Shown here one piece after another: positions 56,041-64,000 of a DNA stretch of 64,000 bases. Position 1 is the stretch's first letter. Each line of letters begins with the position of its first letter. The notes under the pieces were generated by a model. It did no database searches. It was given only the letters and a program-made list of their open reading frames with translations, and was not told the DNA's origin. Source of the stretch: Brasenia schreberi (Eukaryota; Streptophyta; Magnoliopsida; Nymphaeales; Cabombaceae); contig JAYKKT010000080.1 of the NCBI GenBank assembly GCA_036023115.1, positions 7,949,501-8,013,500 on the forward strand, written 5' to 3'. Made by a program: the position numbers and the translations under genes.

Positions 56041-58102
56041 CGTGATGATGTTAGAATTTTCAAATAAAGCCGCTCAACCATTTTCTCGAGACAGGGATGC
56101 TGTGAATTTTTTTTAACATAAAAACTTTGAAAGTATTTAACCGTAATTTTATTTTATTTAGAAATTTAACCAAATATATAAAGTTGGTATAACCCAGTGG
56201 GGCTCTTTGATAACCACTCATATGTGGCGAGTTCGTTTCTCGAGAATGCACACTTGCATGTTAGCTCCAATTCAAGCAAAAAATAGTTTATATGACTCAT
56301 AAAAATAAATACAAATCGTCTGTTAATGTGAGTTTTCTAGGTACTATCAAAAGTTATGGTTTTGATATATATATATATATATATTCATCAATAGTCGACT
56401 AAGAAAACGGAAGTGAAGCAAAATAGAATAAAAGAAGAATAAACCAACAACTTTCCATTATTCATCTACAATGTTTGTAATATATACTCTTAAAGTCCGA
56501 ATAGAATAAAGTGTTTTTCTTTCTCTTAATTCGAAGTTCAGATAAATTGGCGAAAACAAGCTGGCAGAGTTGGAGCACTTTTAGAAAATTTGAACGACGA
56601 ATGTCCAGTGCTCTGAAAATAGAATTAATCTTTGGGGTTTCAAGTGAAGAAGAGGTGGGTCGGTGACGTACTTTGGCCACCAGAAAGGCGGAAATGACAG
56701 ATCTCTCCATAGAGGTCATTAATGACTAAAATGCCCGCACCCTTCTTTTTTAGTGTTCGGTGCTGCCCCTGGTCCACTTCTGACTTTATTGACGTCAGTA
56801 GCAAGGGTGCAACTAGGTCGGTTTGAGACCCGGATCCGGACACAAAGTCTACCCGAAACACTTTGTGGATGAGTTGGGATGTCAGCTTAAGAGAACACAA
56901 ATTCACACAACAGAAACCAAAGGGTCTACTTATGTGTTCATCCCATACAAGCTTTTGATAGTGACTTTCCAAGAATTAATTATCTCAAACTTTGAGGTTA
57001 AAAAACACATAAGTGTTTGAACAGTTGGGAATATGTAAGTACTTTTGCTTAGTACAATTGGGAGGCCAAGATGCAAGTCCTGGGTATCGAACCCACGACC
57101 TTCGACTCGTGAGTTAACCCCTTAGCAGGAGAGGTATTGCTCGTTTATGTAAGTTGTTGTATATAAACACCATAGTTAAACCACCATGCAGACACTTGCA
57201 TGATCCAATTGTTCAACTACTTGGGTTTGGACTCTCAATGGTATGTCACAATGCTGGTTATGTCAATCTCAGAAATCTCCCTTTTCTGATCCACATCAAA
57301 TCCATTTACTAGAATCAGTTCAACCCGAGGGCTTCAAAATGACACTAGGTACTTGTTGGGCTCATCCCAGCACTTAGGGAGCTTGCCTGGGTTCGTGTCA
57401 TGATGCTCACAATGGGAGCCGTGGCTCGGCTCTTATGTGAAACAAGCTGACGACATATGTGGCTTGTCTCATGCTAGTCTAGATGAGGTTATACTTCATT
57501 TAAACTTGTTTTCTATACGTATGTTAACTTGGAACACAGAAAGTGTCTTAATTGCACTTGAAACACTTCGCATGGATCTAAAACTCGACTTTTATGAAAT
57601 TCTATTAAGTGAAAATAAATAAAATATGATAACACGATTACTAAACCGGGAACCGACTGGGACTGGGCCAATCCTACTCCCGGTTCAAAGTCACCAGTTA
57701 TGGTTCTGGGTTGAGTCCTAAACCACCTGGAACTGGCCAAAATCGTAACAAAATATTGGAATTTTGAAAAAACAAATTACAAAAATTATGTAACTGCTAG
57801 TTCCAATTCTGACCTGATTCCAGTTCCATAGAAGGTGGAACGGGAACCAACTTGGCACGGTTTATGTTTGGCTGCACCTGAAAGGGCTAACTAGCGCTGC
57901 CAACACCTTTACTCATTTTTTTCAAACCAAAGGGGTTTCAGCTCAGCTTGGCCTGTATAGGCTTGCATAACTCATCTAATTAATTGGGTTTGTGCAACAT
58001 TTATGTATAAAAAGATGCTGACCTAACGACCTACTCGAAAGGAAATTCATTGCCCAAGAAGAACAAAATGCATGTCCTAAAAGAGTAGTTTTCAATTTTC
58101 AC
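56041..58102. other. Intergenic; tRNA-like SINE scraps possible
   Basis: No gene. A B-box-like GGTTCGATACC (reverse strand, about 57090) within GTCGTGGGTTCGATACCC, and GCGAGTTCGTTTCTCG (plus strand, about 56227), could be the tRNA-derived heads of decayed SINEs. A/B box spacing is imperfect and no tail was found. A TA run lies at 56370-56384. Confidence 0.35.
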
Positions 58103-58620
58103 CAATGTTATAAATATCATATAAAACCTTATATTGTACGGGACATTGATACACTTGTTTCGTACAATACATGTATGGTACAACTGTTTTTTAAATTAAT
58201 TTTTAAAATTCATAAGAAAAAAATAAAAGCATAAAAATTCTACAATATATACCACACCAAGAAACAATAGATTCAACGTCAAAACAAACCAAATCACATA
58301 TGTACATCACCCTTAAGCCTCATTCAAAACTTAGGATTGATGATTATTAATGAGTGTAAAGGGATTTTCACAATGAGTCGGTCTTGAAGAGAGGAAGGAG
58401 TAGTCATACAAGAGGAGCTAAAGAAGTTAACCTAGAGATTATTTAAACAAGCTCAAGCTTTGATTTAAAAAAGAAACATGATTTTTAAAACTTATACTAT
58501 ATCATGTATCATACGATACGGTGTGAGGAATGACGTTTTGTGATACACGTATTTGAATAGTATCAATTTAGGAACCGATACACATGATACATGTGTCGTA
58601 TCATATGATATCACAACTAA
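58103..58620. mobile_element. Non-coding hAT-like element, SINE-free relative of 13496-14233
   Basis: Starts CAATGTTATAAATATCAT and stays colinear with 13496 through GATACACTTG/GACACACGTG, ATTCAACGTC and AAACTTAGGAT to the GATACACATGATAC right-hand motifs. It shows the uninterrupted state of the SINE site. The right end is not defined. Confidence 0.6.
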
Positions 58621-59205
58621 AATTCATATACAAAGTTAGTCGTGTGAAGCTAGTTGGGTTCATGCTCATGTCGGCTCGAATGAGTAACAAGATGAGCCCA
58701 AGTATCTCCGAACTCGACTCATGCTCGTTTACCGGGACTGTTTTTAAAATAATGGCACACCTAATAGATGCATGAGGTTGCATCCTGAAATTTTTCCAAA
58801 GGAAAACGCATCCTTTCACTAAAGTATATTTAGCGGAGAACAGCCTCAGGCCAACTTGCCATGCCAACAACTCCAAGACTTGTATTGCTTTTCCTAATTC
58901 AAGTGTGAAAATGACATGCACTTCGCTTCTCACATCATTTTCCCTTCTGCTTTTGGAGCCATCTGACATGCCATTGTCCATCTTCTTTTTTTATTGTGGA
59001 GTCATGAGCCCAGTGCCTACTGTTTCATTGCTACCCTGCACCACTGAGAAAATGATGTATACTTGAATTGTTTTCTGTTGAAAAAGTGGCATATGGCATT
59101 GCCCACGCAGCCTGTTTTTGGTTCAAAACCTTGTCTGATATGTGACAATTCAACCATGACATATGAATAAATGAAACTCCCTGATATATATATATATATA
59201 GATAG

Positions 59206-59242
<37 letters not shown>

Positions 59243-59387
59243 AGATCCTGCCACATCTAAGACACACATACTCATGTCAACTCATTAGTTTTTAGAGGCA
59301 TACACATAATAAAAGTGTTCTTTTATATTTATACATACATATATATAAAAATATAAATTTGGGTATGATAACTTTTGACACACATAC

Positions 59388-59443
<56 letters not shown>

Positions 59444-60411
59444 GGATCCTGTGTACCATTGACGCTCCTCACTCATGTTTGATCATTATTTTTTAAGTGC
59501 ATGAATATTATAATATTGCTCTTTGTATATTTTCAAAATCTCTTTAAACAATTTAACTTACAGTTATACCAAGGAAAAACTATGAATGGGCATGAGTAAG
59601 TATGCCAGATATGTGTAAGATCTGATTTATATATATAAAGTTTAACATACTTGTCATGCCATATACCTGAAAATCTATTTCTTAAGATGGATAGTTAAAG
59701 TTCAAAAGTAAACAAATAAAAAGTACACAAGTAGCTTTTACATGTATATACATGTTTCTTTAAAAATCGTCTTTCAATTTTTTGTTATTTTATTTATACC
59801 ATCCATCTCTCCCATTGAATAGTCTCAACACGTATGGATGCTTACGGATGCTCACGAGAGATATCTTCTCTTCACGAAGACCTGCCCTGAACGGAGTGGA
59901 TTTAAAAAATGGAAACTGGGTAGAGATGGAAAGAGCAAGAAAATTCTCGATGAGGATCAGGGAAGAAATGGAGATAACAAATCTCCGTCCCACGAAAACA
60001 GTCCCGACTCTTTTTCTCATTGTTTTAGAAAATTAGGTCCATAGACAAACATTACGTGACAATAAATCAAAAAAGTATAACCTCGTTTTTGAATTCATCG
60101 TCCTTGTTCTGCTCATTCATTTCCATATGTTCATTTATATTAATATGCTTAAATTTGAATGCACTTTACATAAAATAGAGTTTCATTTTAGACGTAAAAG
60201 TCAGCTTCAATATGCATTTGAGTGTTCCTCTTTTTCTGCAGAACCCATGAGGAACCCGGGAGCAAGAATGAAGGTCTTTTTGGTCTCGATCACGAGGATG
60301 GGGACGGAAATAGGGGAGGGTTTTGAAACAAGGACAGGGACTTTGATCTCCAGCCCCGTCCTGTCTCATGAACATCCCCTATAGTAGGAGTTTAACAATT
60401 TTTTTCCCCCC

Positions 60412-60460
<49 letters not shown>

Positions 60461-62089
60461 AACACTGGAACCAGACGTAGAAGATCATTACTTTTAGAAA
60501 AGCTTGGTGATTGGTAAATTGCAAACAAGAAACTCGATTCACATGCCAGAGAAAGAGCCTAAAGCAACAAGAAGGATCTAACCAAGTGAGGCTCAAATAG
60601 GAAAATGCATCAGAGTTTTAACTTTTAACTCATTGTCCTTTGTATCTCAGATGGCTGAATGTTGCCCTCCTAATTACCAGACAGACCTGCTTCGATAGTT
60701 CCACGAGCACCTAACGAAGATATAGCAAACAGATGAAGCACCCCTATGTTGATTCACTACAAGCAAAGTCTATTATTGGTAAGAATAGGGAATGGCAAAA
60801 TGAAGTTACTAACAAGTTGCACAGAGGCATGGAAGTTGGCTTAACATTGAAGCCATTGGAATCAAATCAAGCTAAAGTTACTGCAAATGCAAAACTGCAC
60901 AAATATATACAGATTTAAACATAGTAAAGGACAGCTGGCTTTACCAAACGGCAACTAATCAACTCAATTACAGATAATATTCCTCAAAAATAAGAAAAAG
61001 AAAAAGAAGAAAATTGAAGAGAGAGAGTTGTGATACTAAGCCAATCCACATAAACCACTAAAGGGGGATGTACCTAAGAACGACGGCTGAGACCACTGAA
61101 TATTGTAGTCCGTCAAGAAGTCCTCGTTGTGACAACAGTGTTTGGGAAAGCTAAGACTGGAGTGACATGATTTCTTCACATGCCTGTGTGTGCATGCATG
61201 TTTCTGTCTGTGTGTGGGGCACACACTTTCAGAGCCAGTAATCCAAGTAAAGGAAGAGTGCATTGAATAGTATCAGTAGATTGGGAGGGAGGGAGGGGGA
61301 GGAAGGTACATCATGCTTTTCTTTTCATCACTATTACTGAGCAAGGTGACTAGATGTGGCCCAAACTGATAGAAATACAAAGCTGGAAGCTCACTTTGCA
61401 AGCTTGAAAATAGAAAAAGAGAAATGAGCTAAAAGAGAATCCAACTTGTGCTCAGAAACAAGGAGGCGGAAAAGTGCGCCCCATGCGAATATCACCGAAC
61501 AAAGGCAGAGTTTAGTTTAGCCACACCGGACAAGCTTGGAGATATGGAAGTCATTTAATTTCTTGACAGTGAAGTAAGAAGATTTCAATACGACCTTTTC
61601 TTCTTTTCTACATGCTTGAGGAGAGAAAAAGCAACTCAAACGTGCACTAGCAATGAGCAGCAAGCAGCAAGTTCCGCAAGCCTAAACCTATGTTGCCTAC
61701 AAAAGCAAAGTGAACAAGATTGGATGCGAGCAAACTCCTCTTGCGTCCGTACGAAAGCCTACAACTAGTAACCAACCTACCTACCTACCATAACTGTCGT
61801 TGGTTAGCTTCCACCCAAGTCCATGCTAAAATAAACATGCCCCTTCACACCATACTAAAATCACAATTTTGAAGACAGCAACACGAAAAGAAGTAGATAT
61901 AGAAGATTCAAACCCACCTCAAAGCCAGGTTATAAGGTTACAATGCATTGGCTGAAGATTAAAGCATCTGTGGAGGATCTGCCAATCGTCCATCCAGTTT
62001 ACTTTTTATTTTCAATCTTCCATAATGACCTTCTGGTACAGCAAAGCGTCAAAGGAAACATTCATCGCTGTCCTATGTAAAAGAAAGGC
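58621..62089. other. Intergenic region with microsatellites
   Basis: (TA)n(GATA)n(GA)n at 59183-59242, (AT)n at 59391-59438 and (CT)n(TA)n at 60412-60460. Two GA-rich segments (59930-60010 and 60240-60370) share GGGGACGG/GGGAAG...GGAGA-style text and may be parts of an old repeat. No gene recognised. The 3' UTR of the gene at 62090 lies at the right. Confidence 0.5.
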
Positions 62090-62278
62090 TCATGACTGAT
62101 GAGCATCAGTTTCACTCTTATTCTTCTGCTCTTCAAACTTGTCAATTGCTACTTGCAGTTCATCAGCCCCTCCTACTGCTCTCATTGTGTAAAAGAATAC
62201 ACCTGTGACAAATCCAGTCAAGCCTCCAGCGACGATTAGGTTCTTTGTCTTTGGTGCTAAGCTTGAAAATCCTGGCAT
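62090..62278 (-). CDS. COA3: COA3-like mitochondrial cytochrome c oxidase assembly protein
   Basis: A 62-residue single-exon protein beginning MPGFSSLAPKTKNLIVAGG, with one membrane segment (about residues 14-32, IVAGGLTGFVTGVFFYTMR) and a short charged helix after it (DELQVAIDKFEEQK). This layout matches the small plant members of the COA3/CCDC56 family. These are inner-membrane proteins that stabilise newly made COX1 during complex IV assembly in yeast and animals; the plant role is inferred by similarity. The sequence before the ATG contains CTGTTAAC (reverse GTTAACAG), which could be the acceptor of a 5' UTR intron. The short length is normal for the family. Confidence 0.8.
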   Translation of the reverse strand: MPGFSSLAPKTKNLIVAGGLTGFVTGVFFYTMRAVGGADELQVAIDKFEEQKNKSETDAHQS

Positions 62279-64000
62279 AGCTGATATATTCTGTTAACAC
62301 ATGAAGAAAGAGATGAGATTCGACAGATTACATCAAACTGCAGAACAGTTGAATATTGTTATGAAAGAGAGGTTGTTCGGCGTATTTCATTGCCCTGTAC
62401 AATTTGAATTTGGAACCCCATCTTTGAGAAGACAAGTCGGAGAAAATAACATCATCGGTTTTCACAAGGAAGACTTGAAAATGTTATATGTTCGCAAAGA
62501 AGCTAATAAAGAAATAACTGATGGTAACTTTGTATTGGCATGGTTAACACATTTCTGAGAACTAGAACTTTATTGAGTGCACCTTATGTTGAGTAATATG
62601 ATAAACCGGAGATGGGGCTTGGCGGAGCAATGGTGAGAGGGAAACATGAGGGAGGCATGGATAACTGGAAACAAAAGAGGGTTAAAGAGGGAGGACAAGT
62701 GAGAGGGGACGGGACCCAGAGAGAGGCGAGGGTCACTGGTGGGGCAGCTTAATAAAGCTGCTTTGTCATTGGTGCTGGCTGCTAGCGTCTAGGAACACAA
62801 TGCGGAGGATCTGTTCCAGCACAAATACTGCCTATAGACGATAGGATGGACATCCAGCACAAGTTGGAGAACGGATCAAGACTGGGAAAGGGATTGATCC
62901 ATTCTTTGGATGAGCGTTGTGGAAGGTGAAAACTTCAGCTGGGCAATGGAAGAGATCAGATTTTGAAAAGAACTCTGGGTTGATGAAAAATCTCTATTTC
63001 GGAAGTTTCAAACGTTGTTCAGCGTAGCCATGGAAAAATGACAACTTCCGTTGCATCTCACTCACCGATCATGCCCAAGGTTGTGGAATGTCTTCCTCCA
63101 GACTGTTCCCCGGGCCAGGCTCATTTTGACATCTCTACTAATCAAACTAGGTTCGACCAATAATGCAGTCAATCCAATAAAAAATGTAGCACATCAAGGT
63201 CCTCTCCTCTGTAGCATAGCGATCAACATAAACGATGTAAGACCCCAAACAGCAGGAGGTAACTACACGCAATATGCATCAGACCTGAAAATTAATTCAG
63301 CAAACAAAAGGGAAGGGAAAAAAGGTAACTTGGTTCGGCAGCGATGGCAGTGTCGCTCCTACTCCACAGGCAAATAGAGGAAGTATTTCTTCTATTGCAA
63401 ACGAGCAGCAGATTACGGAGTGGTTCTTGTGAGGGCCTCAACTAAGCACTAACAGCAAACCCCAAAAGGAAATCCTCTCTCTCACTAAAGCACAAGCAAA
63501 TGCCACCTCGCATCAACTCTGTGAGAGAATGAAGAAAAAACACAATACAAAAGGAAAAACACAGCAGCACTTCTGTGTCCGTGAGGAGCTCAAAAGACAA
63601 ACACACCTCTCCCACGGTCCCACCTTTCATATTATATGCAGAGCCTAATGGAGCAGCCCAAATCTCACTCAACGAAACACCTCACCACCTGCGTTAACCA
63701 GCCCTAAAAGCACAAGGTCACACTTAGAAAAAGAAGGAAACTTTTATATGTTTCCTTATTACAGTGTGAAGGTTTTACAATGGGTCGGATAGGATCCAAC
63801 ACAATCCAAATTGCTGAGAATTCTAAGATGAAACGACTTCAAGACTTTTGGCGTACCTGGAATTATTACTGCATTTCTAATAGCAATTATTAAATAGCTC
63901 ACTGATTTACACCCAGGTCAGTTTCTACCTTCTTTGAGGCATCTTATCAGAGTTTTGAATGGCCATTTGCCGTACTAATAAGTGTTGTATGACGCTTATC
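62279..64000. other. Upstream of the COA3-like gene; no gene recognised
   Basis: Mixed-composition DNA with short frames on both strands (62301-62558, 63051-63377, 63442-63672) lacking recognisable domains. Leader exons or promoter of the COA3-like gene may lie here but cannot be placed. Confidence 0.45.

Noticed and set aside
57060..57145. A functional tRNA gene (GGTTCGATACC B-box)
   Set aside because: No cloverleaf could be folded by eye: acceptor and D-stem pairing fail. At most it is a decayed SINE head.
60240..60370. 85-codon plus-strand frame as a gene
   Set aside because: Biased GGGA-rich text similar to 59930-60010. More likely an old repeat than coding DNA.

Overview
The window is nuclear DNA of a flowering plant. 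The evidence is spliced genes with plant-type GT-AG introns, plant gene families (PRMT1, a PP2A B55 subunit, a plant-style COA3-like protein), captured copies of two plant genes (FZL and Aux/IAA), and dense plant transposons. Very long, transposon-filled introns suggest a repeat-rich lineage. I cannot name the species.

Layout. 1-2235 is an internally deleted RTE-type LINE, cut by the window edge. 2600-8144 (+) holds the last exons of an unrecognised gene. One exon is split by a second LINE copy and the last intron holds a decayed hAT transposon (4253-7520). 8150-11700 is intergenic, with a SINE-like element in a perfect 17-bp target duplication, an L1-type LINE scrap and an unassigned block. 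11762-21239 (-) is a complete PRMT1 gene: nine exons, one an 11-bp microexon, 393 codons. A 3.36-kb hAT element with a perfect 8-bp target duplication sits in intron 3. 21240-26176 is promoter and intergenic DNA with three tandem duplications.

26177-55541 (-) is a complete 29.4-kb PP2A B55 regulatory-subunit gene: 14 exons, 512 codons, all phases consistent. Its intron 9 carries a 3.9-kb non-autonomous LTR retrotransposon (28003-31885) with processed fragments of at least two host genes, the plastid dynamin-like GTPase FZL and an Aux/IAA repressor. Its 10.2-kb intron 4 is a nest of two Copia elements, a third hAT copy, an RTE LINE and an LTR related to the gene-capturing element. 55542-64000 is mostly intergenic, with microsatellites, a decayed hAT derivative and a small COA3-like gene (62090-62278, -).

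The three hAT copies are one family (BED finger, DUF659, C-terminal dimerisation domain, CAGTGTTGTC ends). Their subterminal regions are packed with GTATCG hexamers, which also occur in short non-coding elements nearby. Each full-length coding copy carries lesions. The most unusual object is the gene-capturing LTR element, followed by the LINE insertion that duplicated a splice acceptor and the PRMT1 microexon.
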